From positions 868,001-932,000 of the forward strand of contig WACJ01000114.1 in the NCBI GenBank assembly GCA_008973525.1: 64,000 nucleotides of DNA. Direction: 5' to 3'. The translations under genes and the position numbers were made by a program. The stretch is from Stenopsyche tienmushanensis (taxonomy: Eukaryota > Arthropoda > Insecta > Trichoptera > Stenopsychidae). Below, piece by piece: positions 51,501 through 59,461 of the stretch; within the stretch, counting starts at the first letter, position 1, and each line of letters opens with the position of its first letter. The notes under the pieces are model-generated. The model worked only from the letters and a program-made list of their open reading frames with translations, made no database searches and was not told where the DNA came from.

Positions 51501-54176
51501 GGACTTGGGGCGCAAAACGCAGAACCGACCCAATCGAGAGTTGCACATGGTTTTTATTTTACTTGGCCTCACTACTTTACATGAATTAACACTGATTGAC
51601 TCTATCCGTTTTTATGATATATAAGTTGTCTAATTCCTCTTTAAACCCACCCGATCAATCTTCTTCGGACAACTTCGTTTAGAAATGAGAGTTTGTAATC
51701 GTTCTGTAGACATGTTCGGGTATGGCGTCCGAATACGAGGCGTCCATTCGTCATATCAGCGGTCCGAAAAGCGGACCGGTTGGATACGCAGACCTTGTGG
51801 CCACTCTGTCCTCTTTTAGGGCTTTTTGCAGCATTTTCGGGGATAAATTCGTACCCGGAATCCCGAATAGCGGGACCAATAAACGGCTCGGGTCAGTGGA
51901 GGGTTTCCATATTCCTTTGTCTCAGATATAAGGTGATTTGAGGTGATGAATTCAATTAAATTCGGGAGAGTCACGTAATTCGGTTCGGTTCAGTCTGGAA
52001 TCCCTCAGAAGTGCCGTCTACGCCTCATAACCGCCGCCGATCCGAAGTGATCCCGAGAATTCGGCTAAGGGTTCTACATTTCAATATTACATGTATTATA
52101 AGAGAGTCGGAGCTATTACCGGGGGTCCACGGCATCGTGGTTAAAATAATAACCTTTAATTGAAAAACTAGGACGTTATTTGCACAAATGTCGTGTAATA
52201 GGGAAATCGTAATAGGAAGCCGCGTATATCGAGGTTAAAAAGTTAGAATTTGAAGACTTAAAATGCTGTTTAAAATTGTTCAAGGGGGGGTCTAAGGACT
52301 ACTAAGTTTAAAAACCCCTGCTCCAACAGTTACTGCCTGGCAACACAATACTATAATATATTATGTTCTTCGTCAACCATTGGATTTCTTACATTTTTAG
52401 AAAAAAGTTACCGACTCCTGATGAAGTCTATCCATATACCCATGCAACCTACTTAGTGTTAAAAGAACTAGACACGAGAGTCAATATTCTCTTTAATTTT
52501 CAAAAGACTTCCGAAGAAAGCCATACAAGCAGATTCCCATATCAATTGTGCTAAGAGACAATTTAATCAACAATTTGATTGATTGTAGTTTTTTTAATCA
52601 TTCTGAATAGAATTTAAACTCATCAAAACAAAACATATTTTTAATATATCATGTGTTTAAGATCAAACTAAAGATTATGATAATGCTAATCACCCATTGA
52701 AAATAATACAGATTATTACTTAATTAAATGTGCCTACTTCTCTATGCTTAAAATTCTTGTCCACATAAATTCTACTCGTCGTCATTTAAAATGGACAAAA
52801 TCGAAGTGAATACCAATACGTAATTAGCAATGCTAAGAAGGACCAACCACACAATTGACCGTAAACTTAGGAAGCACAAAAATGATGTAAAAACACGTCA
52901 AGATCAAAAAGGAAATAAAAACACGAACATAATGTTTTATTTTAATTAATATCCATTAAAAATGAATACATTTTTAACTCATTCCGTACTGAAATTCAGA
53001 GACAGAGACGGAGTTTTCAGTACGGAATGGGTTAAAAAATATGAACAACATCATTTATAGGGCGCCTCAGTTACAAGTTAAGATTGAGAGATCGTAGAAG
53101 GGGATTCCAAGTATTCACGGGGGTGATGAAACGATGCTAACGTTCGGGTTGTTCAAAGAAGACTGAATAAGTTATCCAGAACTTAAAAACGATCAAAGGT
53201 ATTTTTATTATTATATGGATCGACAATAGCCAAATGGAAAAGACCCAAAAAAGGCAATAAATGAAATTTTTTGCGACAAGTTTAAATAAAAAGAGAAAAA
53301 AATTGATAGTTTTTGCAATGCGCTACGTTCAAATCAGCAGATGAGGTCGGATTCCTCGGGAAAAATTATTTTTATGAAGCGTTTTATAACGATATTTTGT
53401 ATTACGCGCGTATTTTTTAAGAAATAGACACACCAAATAAAAAATTTCATCTTAAAGTGCCATAACCGTAATCAGATGTAGGCGATCTCCATAGGAGACC
53501 ATACCAAAGAAAGGATTTTTCACGTGGTGGCTTCTCATTTGTCTTCCACACGTGGTGGGTGACGATAAGATTGTTTGGATACAAATTATACTTTAGATAG
53601 GAGAGAAGAGTATCTATGAGTGAGAAACATCATTAACACATCTCTCAATAAGTTCGTAGCATTATTTTTTTTCATTTTAATTTTATTCTTCTTCATTTAA
53701 GGTGAATTTTTCGCAATTTAAAAAAATCCTACGAACTTATTGAGTGATGTTTTATATTAAATCATATTTTTTAATTGTTGTCGGAAATTCGACGGGCGTC
53801 CCTGCACGATTTTATTAACCACCTCAGTATTTACTTTTTAAATCCAGGAAATCCAGGAAAACCTGAGTCGAGACGATCGATAGGAAATATTGATATTTCC
53901 GATCTCCCAAATGTATTGCTATGGTGATTTTTTTGTTCCACAATTTGGATTCGAACGCGTGCCTTTATTGTAATTTAGTCCAAGATCTAAATCACCATAC
54001 CAACACTTGGTCACGAAATCAAATTGTGTACGTATAAATAATTTTAAAAAATGTATAAAAACCTTAATAATTTCATTTTTAACTACAGCTGGAACAACTC
54101 CTAGTCCCAAAGTAAGTGCTAATATAATCAGACCGAGTCCTATGCAGAAAAACGTTATGAGACACGGATATCCCAT
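24383..54176 (-). CDS. CD36-family receptor, SNMP-like (gene B), 9 exons, 497 aa
   Basis: Paralogue of gene A with the same nine-exon plan: 54176-54063, 49784-49627, 47963-47822, 47747-47502, 47203-46983, 37532-37336, 24947-24829, 24759-24634 and 24553-24383. Phases agree at every junction and the 1494 nt give 497 aa. Marks: N-terminal helix (residues 5-32), IPFYTDFKVFFFNVEN and REIGPYVY (SNMP-like), CNMINGTDGTLYAPFL, CFC...GCLKKGTMELLPCLG, SFPHLLWADEEY, and a C-terminal helix at about 462-487 followed by KKRDDD. Sequons are numerous (NGT, NLT, NQT, NMT, NST, NRT, NAS). Introns 5 (9.45 kb) and 6 (12.4 kb) are bloated with transposons, and intron 6 contains the lysozyme gene on the same strand. 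That exons 1-6 and 7-9 belong to one transcript rests on phase, on the complementary halves of the protein and on the match to gene A; a cDNA would settle it. Confidence 0.83.
24634..24759 (-). CDS. Gene B exon 8 (residues 400-441)
   Basis: 126 bp, acceptor TTTTAG and donor GAG|GTATGA, phase 0. Encodes DLAVPLRGGKRAQFNMFIRK and LVPMVWVDE; the W.DE pattern before the second helix is typical of CD36/SNMP. Confidence 0.88.
24829..24947 (-). CDS. Gene B exon 7 (residues 360-399)
   Basis: 119 bp, acceptor TTTCAG and donor CCG|GTGAGT, phase 0. Encodes GAHVIASFPHLLWADEEY and GLKPNASIHQISLEMEP. Same length as gene A exon 7. Confidence 0.88.
25177..25270 (+). mobile_element. Mariner-like terminus
   Basis: CGCTCAATAAGTTCGTAGG followed by GAAAAACGATCCCAAATAAA resembles the ends of the mariner MITEs. 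No matching right end or clear transposase follows. Confidence 0.35.
27165..27630 (+). repeat. Repeat H, near-complete copy
   Basis: Begins GTGATCGTACAGATCTTATA and contains the hairpin CGGTCCGCTTTTCGGACCG (7-bp stem, CTTTT loop). It ends in GGCGTCTGCTTTGTCACCCC, the same end as the copies at 6700 and 51485. No mariner part is attached here. Confidence 0.7.
28049..28281 (-). mobile_element. 5'-truncated retroelement S, 233 bp
   Basis: Read on the minus strand it ends in (TGA)n. It is flanked by the direct repeat AATTTAAAAC (28039-28048 and 28282-28291). It is the same sequence as the 3' part of the copies at 44154, 58879 and 63008, cut off at the 5' side. Confidence 0.85.
28540..28750 (+). 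pseudogene. LINE 3' coding fragment
   Basis: Reads TGHMTRRKNERWTKAI and later RRPSGGWMKLKKYL, resembling the GH.AR....RWT...........GRP..RW.D.I end of the reverse transcriptase ORF in several LINE clades. Truncated on both sides. Confidence 0.5.
29337..29531. mobile_element. MITE with TGCCCGGTTCACACG termini, 195 bp
   Basis: Left end TGCCCGGTTCACACGAAGC, right end GCCTCGTGTGAACCGGGCA: 18 of 19 bases pair. The core is AT-rich without coding capacity. The target duplication is not clear, so the superfamily is open. Confidence 0.7.
30120..30196. mobile_element. Mariner-type MITE, short copy
   Basis: ACACATCCCTCAATAAGTTC at the left and CCTACAGACTTATTGATTTG at the right; a shortened relative of the 53635 copy. 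Confidence 0.5.
30993..30998 (-). terminator. Poly(A) signal of the lysozyme gene
   Basis: AATAAA on the minus strand 15 nt after the lysozyme stop codon. It also lies in gene B intron 6 in sense orientation, so it could cut gene B transcripts short unless suppressed. Confidence 0.55.
31013..32179 (-). CDS. c-type lysozyme with long Thr/Pro/Lys-rich tail, 388 aa, intronless
   Basis: Secreted muramidase of glycoside hydrolase family 22, which cleaves the N-acetylmuramic acid to N-acetylglucosamine bond of peptidoglycan. A signal peptide (about residues 1-15) precedes RIYDRCELARELA. All eight family cysteines are present (21, 40, 75, 80, 84, 98, 124, 136). The catalytic acids are Glu45 (in AQHEST) and Asp63 (in GSGDHGLFQI), and DRYWC follows, so an active enzyme is expected. 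After about residue 146 comes a tail of some 240 residues without cysteine, rich in Thr, Ser, Pro and Lys, mucin-like at first and then basic; ordinary c-type lysozymes stop near 140 aa. The catalytic part is GC-rich, the tail AT-richer. The gene has one exon and lies within intron 6 of gene B on the same strand. A defence or digestive role is inferred from the family; the role of the tail is unknown. Confidence 0.9.
   Translation of the reverse strand: MRLAALLFTLAVVSGRIYDRCELARELATRLGSSPATWVCIAQHESTFNTSAIGRLNGDGSGDHGLFQISDRYWCDGGACGLPCSSLRDDDLTDDLACALRIHREHTRLSGQGFDAWTVYRLYCSGSDVYKYTDDCFDSFEESYYYTKEADHTDNYLKIDTSRRTFSTLFDIDKLLPITTTTASTSRSTQSTTSLTKPSTTTQKSTIQTTTTIKPPTLNQFTSSQKLTTTTPIPIRMYTLAPSTSTTLAKPRKTIHVQIFPLPTYKNPPKTYNNINYSPNLPTKKPDLTPSTFFQFKSTIQLKTTPKSIVSISPFRFTTKTTTRNTNNQYTSPSKPTYYSSTKINQSPLKTYKPTSRSNYIFSFATSTNKPLKNETPAPKIQPETKIQ
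32216..32222 (-). promoter_or_regulatory. TATA box of the lysozyme gene
   Basis: TATAAAT on the minus strand, 37-43 nt before the start codon. With transcription starting some 30 nt further on, the leader would be only about 10 nt. This suggests that the nested gene has its own promoter rather than relying on its host. Confidence 0.5.
33080..33670 (-). repeat. Dispersed repeat E, split copy
   Basis: 33080-33190 is the inverted form of the window-start copy and 33484-33670 the inverted form of 19393-19570. The 290 bp between them have no counterpart and may be a later insertion. Confidence 0.55.
35893..36165 (+). repeat. Repeat J, copy 1
   Basis: Shares with 40126-40445 a run of similar blocks in the same order: ACTCTTAGATCAAGAA, TCACTATTTAAATTAGATCA, CTATAAATGCAAGTGCAT and TTTTGATAAGA. 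Class unknown. It lies in gene B intron 6. Confidence 0.55.
37336..37532 (-). CDS. Gene B exon 6 (residues 294-360)
   Basis: 197 bp, acceptor TTTCAG and donor G|GTGATT, phase 1. Encodes GIKTYEFRAFEDIFEA, sequons NST and NRT, CFC, and GCLKKGTMELLPCLG. It stands alone between two very long introns. Its donor phase fits exon 7 across the lysozyme gene. Confidence 0.87.
37605..37885. other. GC-rich block of unknown nature
   Basis: Overlapping frames of 81 and 110 codons on the plus strand reflect high GC rather than a known protein. It starts about 70 bp upstream of gene B exon 6 and contrasts sharply with the AT-rich intron. It could be a transposon piece or a captured fragment. Confidence 0.35.
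38743..39555 (-). mobile_element. Mariner element, internally deleted, 813 bp
   Basis: Inverted ends (TTAGGGTGTCCCATAAGTTT left; TTAGGTTGTCCCATAAGTTT read inward from the right) sit between TA dinucleotides at 38741-38742 and 39556-39557. Typical mariners are about 1.3 kb, so roughly 0.5 kb is missing. The transposase is on the minus strand; readable parts include LRPRVQKL, IPQ-type core scraps and, at 38777-38990, SHPPYSLDISTSDYYLF with the third catalytic Asp. Several stops; dead. Confidence 0.85.
40126..40445 (+). repeat. Repeat J, copy 2
   Basis: Direct repeat of 35893-36165 (GCTCTTAGACCAAGAA, CACTATCTAAATTAGGTC, CTATAAATGCAAGTGCAT). In gene B intron 5. Confidence 0.55.
40462..40520. repeat. 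Tigger-like terminal fragment
   Basis: TTTTTATGCGGATC, TTTTTTATGCGATTTTGAAG and TTATGCAGTTTTTAAAA match the ends of the T1-T3 family and the monomer of the 9707 minisatellite. Confidence 0.5.
41367..43939 (-). mobile_element. piggyBac-superfamily transposon, 2573 bp, complete ends
   Basis: Flanked by the target duplication TTAA at 41363-41366 and 43940-43943. Inverted ends: CCTTTTAACTGCCA left, CCTGTTAAATGCCA read inward from the right. Near the right end a GC-rich motif (GCGCACCGGCGCGTCGTTGG) is repeated twice, a likely subterminal transposase-binding repeat. The length fits autonomous piggyBacs, and the transposase inside is broken. It inserted into gene B intron 5. Confidence 0.88.
41770..43329 (-). 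pseudogene. piggyBac transposase, frameshifted
   Basis: Starts at 43329 with an acidic N-terminus (SDEGEYSDNESFSELP). Further on, across frames: YYPYRKICIDESLLLFKGRL, KQYIPSKVSRFGIKL, YFDNWFATPKLFQKL, GTVKRNRLEMP, DKRDVTMLSTIH, YSKNMGSVDRGAP and a C-terminal KYVCIQCNVP that may be a remnant of the cysteine-rich domain. These are the conserved blocks of piggyBac transposases, with the DNW and VDR acidic residues still in place. At least four frameshifts or stops; not functional. Confidence 0.85.
44154..45736 (+). mobile_element. Retroelement S, longest copy, 1583 bp
   Basis: Flanked by the 11-bp direct repeat ATATGAAATGT (44143-44153 and 45737-45747); the 3' end is (TGA)n. The 3' 550 bp match the copies at 28049, 58879 and 63008. 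The 5' kilobase is GC-richer and has no recognisable reverse transcriptase. T1 supplies the uninterrupted site (CTATATAAAATATATCC), confirming a clean insertion into T3. Confidence 0.88.
46140..46260 (+). repeat. Tigger-like interior related to repeat E
   Basis: TTTCGAGAAAAACGCGTCAA and ATAGTTATAACTCCGTTAAT resemble both the T1 interior (12240-12320) and repeat E at the window start. Confidence 0.4.
46983..47203 (-). CDS. Gene B exon 5 (residues 221-294)
   Basis: 221 bp, acceptor TTGTAG and donor AG|GTAATA, phase 2. Encodes GRFKIDAGLDNIEDIGQIYEW, the conserved CNMINGTDGTLYAPFL block and IFVPDIC(R). Confidence 0.9.
47502..47747 (-). CDS. Gene B exon 4 (residues 139-220)
   Basis: 246 bp, acceptor TTTCAG and donor CAT|GTAAGT, phase 0. 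Encodes a T.RKILFEGVEIC pattern equivalent to the gene A exon, ending RTTYFSLFNH. Same length as in gene A. Confidence 0.87.
47822..47963 (-). CDS. Gene B exon 3 (residues 91-138)
   Basis: 142 bp, acceptor TTTCAG and donor AAT|GTAAGC, phase 0. Encodes QFRKKHSIVLDNGTIAYY, a W.EYN-like pattern and the sequon NLT, ending VNIPMN. Confidence 0.83.
47964..49626 (-). other. Gene B intron 2
   Basis: 1663 bp, AT-rich; I see no coding element or repeat partner. Confidence 0.7.
49627..49784 (-). CDS. Gene B exon 2 (residues 39-91)
   Basis: 158 bp, acceptor TTTCAG and donor AA|GTAAGA, phase 2. Encodes EIPFYTDFKVFFFNVEN and ILREIGPYVYK. Same length and phase as gene A exon 2. Confidence 0.88.
50780..51300 (+). 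pseudogene. LINE reverse transcriptase fragment
   Basis: Readable parts in order: FIDIEKVFDQ (the FxDxEKAFDxV block), EIRQGLVFSPIFFNVC (the RQG..LSP.LFN block) and LKNHHKYLSNWINKEIDQYE with an EIKLNIE continuation (the YLG...... EI..RI block). Stops and frame changes occur throughout. In gene B intron 1. Confidence 0.65.
51475..51935 (-). repeat. Repeat H with attached mariner fragment
   Basis: Reading on the minus strand, 51935-51870 gives a mariner piece (SETKEYGNPPL...VYWSRYS). Then come the hairpin CGGTCCGCTTTTCGGACCG near 51762-51780, the GAAGTTGTCCGAAGAAGATT stretch, and the common end near 51485. The spacer present in the 5393 and 55195 copies is missing. Confidence 0.7.
52978..53031. 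mobile_element. 54-bp snap-back element with TTAA flanks
   Basis: CTCATTCCGTACTGAAA and its inverted partner TTTCAGTACGGAATGGG enclose a 20-bp loop and are flanked by TTAA (52974-52977 and 53032-53035). The TTAA flanks point to piggyBac mobilisation, but so short an element may only be a relic. Confidence 0.6.
53635..53750. mobile_element. Mariner-type MITE, best copy
   Basis: CTCAATAAGTTCGTAG at the left (53644) pairs with CTACGAACTTATTGAG at the right (53729-53744), a perfect 16-bp inverted repeat around an AT-rich core of about 70 bp. Confidence 0.75.
54063..54176 (-). CDS. Gene B exon 1 (residues 1-38)
   Basis: 114 bp: Met, a long hydrophobic helix, then VVPAVVKNEIIK at donor AAG|GTTTTT, phase 0. 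The pattern of Pro, Lys and Ile after the first helix is that of SNMP N-termini. The donor is weaker than consensus, but length and phase match gene A exon 1. Confidence 0.8.
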
Positions 54177-54198
54177 TGTCGTAGTATTTTGAACAACT

Positions 54199-54204
54199 AA
54201 CTGA
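54199..54204 (-). promoter_or_regulatory. Candidate initiator of gene B
   Basis: TCAGTT on the minus strand matches the arthropod initiator and would give a 5' leader of about 26 nt. No TATA box is apparent. Short motif; low certainty. Confidence 0.3.
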
Positions 54205-55194
54205 GAGGAATAAAAATAAAATCTGAATTCAGCAAACAGATTAGATTGTTATTTTAATACAATTTTATCAACGCCGATTGATTCGATAAATTTTGACATA
54301 TTTCAGATTGTATGAAAAAAACAGATCGATATATAAAAAAACATTCGATGAAAGAAGTTCTCAAGCTGTTTTATCAAATTTAAATATAGGATGTTTGCTC
54401 ACAAAGCAGAAGATTTCCCAGCAACAAAACCATCTATTATGTAAGGGAATCCGAATGTAATCAAAATTTTGAGATTTATCTTTTTAAATTCAAATTGAAT
54501 CGAGATACAGTTTAGATAAACGCGTATTTTTGCTACCATTACAAAGTAAAAACTGTACATTTCAAATACAAATTCATTTTTAGACTGACTTAAAAACAAC
54601 GTTAAAACCAACAGTATATGAAGAAAATTTGCTTCATTGCACAATGTTTTTATTCAACCAAGGAATGAACGAATTCACAAAAATAACCACAAATACAGTT
54701 GGAGATTTTCAAAACTTAAAACGTGTTTTAGATGGCGAAAAAAATAGAAAATGGAAATCCTAGATCGAGAATGATTCATAAATTGAATTAAGATGTATTT
54801 AAATGTCATTAATAGAATGGGATTCTCTCCAAACAATTGATGAATTTTCAACTAAGCTTGGTTGTCAATAGTCAAGAGATCAAGAACATCTTCATCGAAT
54901 AGGTAAATTAAATAAATTCGAATTTAAAATTCAAGCACTACAGTAGTAAAGCACAAACTATGTATCTCTCTTGTCCATTATTGCTATGAATTTCAAATTG
55001 AGCACTGCTAACAAAGAAAATAAGTCGAAGTCTGTGTATGATGGGATACCACCGTAGTAATTCTTGAAATTGCTTGAAGCTGGTCAAACAATGCCATAAG
55101 TAATGCGATAAATTATCATTGATTAGAGCGATCGGATAAGAGTTCATCTGATGGCGGATTTAGCACTTGAAAGGCCCTTGGCACAATTTAAGCT
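54205..55194. other. Upstream of gene B, no gene seen
   Basis: AT-rich; presumably includes the gene B promoter. No TATA box or other gene recognised. Confidence 0.45.
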
Positions 55195-55960
55195 TGAGGA
55201 CAACTTCGTTTTATAATGAGATCTCGTAATCGTTCTGTAGACATGTTCAGGTCGCGAGGCGCTCATTCGTCATGTCAGCGGTCCGAAAAGCGGACCGGTT
55301 GAACACAGAAACCTTGTTGCCACTCCGTTCTCATTTAGGGCTTTTTGCGACATTTTATACGATCTGTACGATCACGAAAGCTCCCTCAGAGGCTAACTTA
55401 CATAGATGGCTCGTACCAAATGAGGTCACGAACGATATTTATCTATCTTACTACTTTATGCTGCTATCTTATAATAATAAAAAAAAAAAAAAATTTTAGT
55501 TTTAAGTTACAAAATCTGCGGGACCAATAAACGCCTCGGGTCAGTGGTGGGTTCGCATGTTCCTTTGTCTCGGTGTTAAATGATGGACCCATGTTTCATC
55601 CAGAATTAATGCAAAAACTCGGCCTTATTGCTATGAACAATCGCCAAATACTTGATCGAAACATCATTATGACGCTGTTGTTGTTACATTGTGAGCAAAG
55701 GCGGCACCCATCTTGCGCACAGCTTTCTCATGTCTAAATTTTCAATCAATATGCGATGTACAGCATTTTTTGAAAGGCCTACCATGTCTGCTAGCTCGCG
55801 TACTTACAGTCGACGGTCATCCAATACCATTTTGTGGATTTAATTCACCATTTTTGGGGGAGAGGGGGGGTCACTTCATTTGATCGACCACTGTGCTGTT
55901 TGTCTTAGCAGCTCGTACGGCCTCGTTTAGACCTAGTTTTTTTTTTTAACTATGGTGTAT
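55195..55960 (-). mobile_element. Repeat H with mariner fragment and spacer
   Basis: On the minus strand: a mariner remnant (55960-55560, including EAVRAAKTN and the DETWVHH-equivalent region), a spacer with a poly(A) run at 55483-55492, then H with its hairpin near 55285. Collinear with 5600-6420. Confidence 0.7.
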
Positions 55961-56364
55961 TTACTACACTAAGTCAAGTTGTAGTAAAGTTGTAATAATG
56001 AGAGAAAGGTTAAAAAAAAAGGTTACTTAGATACTTGCCACAGGCGTTTCATACCCTGGAAATCAGAGTTAAGCTCAACCAAATATATAAAAAAAAATAT
56101 ATAATATGACTTAAGAACATATGCTGGAATTTGGGTTGATAACAATATTATCTGATGCATTGATTTAACAAGACAAATAGGATGAACATAAAGTAAATAT
56201 TACGATATTATCAGATAAATAAAATCAAACAAATTCTGCATAAACATTATAAAGGCCAAATTTTATATCAACACAAAAATCAACCACTCCGCCTTTGTAA
56301 AAATGTAAGAGAAAATGCTACTTCTAATAACTATAGTTGAAATAAGAACAATGAGGGAGTGGCA

Positions 56365-56480
56365 CAAGGTTTGTGTGTCCAACTGGTCCGCCTTTCAGAC
56401 CGCTGACACTTCGAATGAGCGCCTTGCGATCGGACGCCAAGCCCGGACATGTCCACCGAACGCGATCTGCATCTATTACC
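56365..56480 (+). repeat. Repeat H, partial copy
   Basis: AACTGGTCCGCCTTTCAGAC and GAATGAGCGCCTTGCGATCG, then divergent sequence. Confidence 0.55.
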
Positions 56481-57389
56481 GGATCTCCGCACAGACACTC
56501 CAAAATCTGGGAAAGCCTGAACCTAAAAGCGAAATCCTAATGCGCCCGTGTCCTGTGAGGAACTGGGACGTCCAATAATCCGGAACGACCTAGTGACATT
56601 TCAGGCGGTTCTTAACCCAGGGGGAAAATCGATAGAAGTGGAATATTTTGGGGTGTCAGTGTTTGGCAATTTTATAGCTATTTATTGACTTATCCTAGAT
56701 AATCTTCTAACTGGAAATCTTTAGTTTTTTTTTAAAGTGATGTGATATATGATTTTGCTCTTTGCCAGATCCATCGTTCCATAAAATTCGCAAAATAACT
56801 AAGAATCAACTGCTCCCCGTTGTTTTCACTTGAATTTTTTACTACTACAATTTCCGTCATGCATTTATACCTTTTCCGTCTGGCAAAAAATATGATTTTT
56901 GAATTTCCCTTTTTTATGATATGTATACGAATCGACAATGTCGTATAAAATGACAAAACAAAAAAAAAAACGAATTGAAGCTCTCCGAGTTTTGGATATG
57001 CAATTTGTGGTTTACATCCGATGACATTCTTATCTGGTCGAAGATCGATATTTAAGAATTCGACATTCAGCTACTTTTTGCATTCCCGCGTTCAAATTCC
57101 AAAGGTCTCCATGAATAAACAATGCCAAAAATTCCGCAATAATAAAATCTTTGGTCTAGGTGTGGTTTTAGTCCGACCTAATGGGGCATCGTGATATGAT
57201 TCCATGTCAAGTTCGATGGTACGACCTTGTCCATCTAAAATAGGTGGAGCCCTGACCTCCATCACTATGAACAATGAATACTAAGAATTAAAAATGCTTG
57301 TATTCCAGCAGCCAAAGAGATTCTTCTTTGATAACATCAGCAAAAGTTAGGTGTAGCAAGGATTTATTTAATTGTGTAAAATCACTCTT

Positions 57390-57520
57390 ACATAGTTCTG
57401 TAGACATGTTCGGGTATGGCGTCCGATTACGAGGCGTCCATTCGTCATATCAGTGGTGCGAAAAGCGGACCGGTTGGATACACAGACCTTGTGGCCACTC
57501 CGTTCTCTTTTAGGGGTTGA
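57390..57520 (-). repeat. Repeat H, partial copy
   Basis: TGTAGACATGTTCGGGTATG, GAAAAGCGGACCGGTTGGAT and GACCTTGTGGCCACTCCGTT match the 51700-51830 copy closely. Confidence 0.65.
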
Positions 57521-58871
57521 TACATACTTTAGAAACTTGCCACGAGTGCTTCATACCCTTGTTACGACTCTGATGTTAACTAATTTCTCATCGTTATATT
57601 TTTCTATATACGAATCATATTCGTGTTTTCTAATAAACGAATATTAAATTGAAATTGATTTCAATCTTAAAATATAAATAATCACCTCAAAAGTTCAGCC
57701 ATCAGCGTATCATTCATTCCCATAGAAACATTAACAACGGGCAACGGCATTTATTAACAATGTAAAATAGAATGTTTCTATTTTAATATCTTGTAAACCC
57801 ACATTTTTTTGTTTCAGTTCATTTACAATTGTCCTATTACAGTTCAGCTCTAAATTTTCATTTGATACTGGATAAATAAACATGTTCAGATTTGTGGAAA
57901 ATTATTCGGTTAACAACGGAGTATATTAATCTAAATGATCAGATCTGTATCATATTTTTTAAAAAGATCCTTAAAGGTGAATCAATATAATTTAATAAAG
58001 ATGATGAATAGTTTCCCGAATTAGGGGAAAGGATCACGCCACTAATCACATTTGAACAGCAGTTATTTCCACAAACTGTGAATTCTGGGATGCAATTTGG
58101 TTGAATTGTCATGAAAATAAATTTGCATTTAAATTAAATGCATTTGATATTCACATTTTTCTTTCAAACAATAAAGCACAATAATCTTATGACTATACTG
58201 GAATTCAGCTACTGTAAACAACTAAATCCTTCAAATCAATCATTGCAAATGACAATTTCTATTATATTCGGTATCGGCATTTCAAATGATTACACACAGT
58301 TTTCAATCTATTTTTGTTAAAATCTTATCAAATATATATATTGTAACTACGTCGATATTTTATCTTTATTTTCATTATTAAAAATAGATGATGGATAAGC
58401 TGCTAATTAAAGATATAAACATTACAAATATATCATCTATTTCACCGATTTATTTATCATGACAATAAAATGTATTCGATAGTAAAGAGATACGTGTCTT
58501 CTAATATATAATATTGTCTTACATTATTTATTTTAATGTTAGTTTTAACATATTTTATTGGCTAATTATCTCCCCTTTGTGATATAGTATCTAGTTTGAC
58601 TTTATTACATGTAAATTAATAAATTAAAAAGCAGTATATGCTAATTCTTACAATAGTTAAAATTATCATATACTGATTATTCATTTATAATGAGTTTTTT
58701 AACGAACTTAATTCACCGCGGTTGATTTATGGCAATTTTGTAAATATGACAGACCGATACATTACAATATTGTATATTATCTTCTAAAAACTAAAATAAC
58801 GTTTGGTTTTATAAAAAAAAATAGGTAAATTTACTTCGTACAAAAATAATAAACGCAGTTGAAAAGTAAAA
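57521..58871. other. AT-rich, no gene seen
   Basis: Short chance frames only. Confidence 0.45.
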
Positions 58872-58878
58872 AGGAAAT

Positions 58879-59454
58879 CATCATCATCATAGTGCAGCCA
58901 CAAACAGTCCACTGCAGAACTATGGACCTCTTCAATATCCATTCGCAGGAAGGGGTTACATCCATCTCGTCTGTATCATATATTTACCTTCTCATTCATT
59001 TGATATTGAAGGTAGCATAACCTCCGAGTTTCATTTAGAACGCTCATCCAGCGGGTCTCCTGAATGAACGTATTGACGAACGCTTTCGCGACCGTCTCGA
59101 TAGGGAGTGTGGGCGATTTGTAAAGACTGAGTAATTTTCTTCGGGACGATCTTTTTAATTCTACTGGAAAGGGCTTTCTGGAGTGCAAAGAGTCCAGTCC
59201 CTCTTTTCCTCGCTAGGGTGTTGCTGGACTAGGATGAAGATATACGTGACACTTGAGTGCATCTCAGATTTACTCCTACATCAACTGAGGTTGTCTCCTC
59301 GTCCACGTGCAACTTACCCAAGCGAATTAAAGACTGAGTGCTTTCCTATTTCAGGTCGACCCTCTTTGTTTGGCAATTGTTGTTAATGTTGCAAAGTGAA
59401 GTTCTTTTTATGATATTCTTCTTGTCTTTGTTCTGTTCCAAAAGATTCTTGGCT
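58879..59454 (-). mobile_element. 5'-truncated retroelement S, 576 bp
   Basis: Minus-strand copy ending in (TGA)n, with the 7-bp flanking repeat AGGAAAT (58872-58878 and 59455-59461). Collinear with 45090-45736. Confidence 0.75.
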
Positions 59455-59461
59455 AGGAAAT

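Larger units (their letters stand above)
49785..54062 (-). other. Gene B intron 1 (4.3 kb)
   Basis: Holds the LINE fragment (50780), H (51475), the 54-bp TTAA element (52978) and a mariner MITE (53635). 51940-52973 and 53036-53630 show nothing I can name. Confidence 0.7.
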
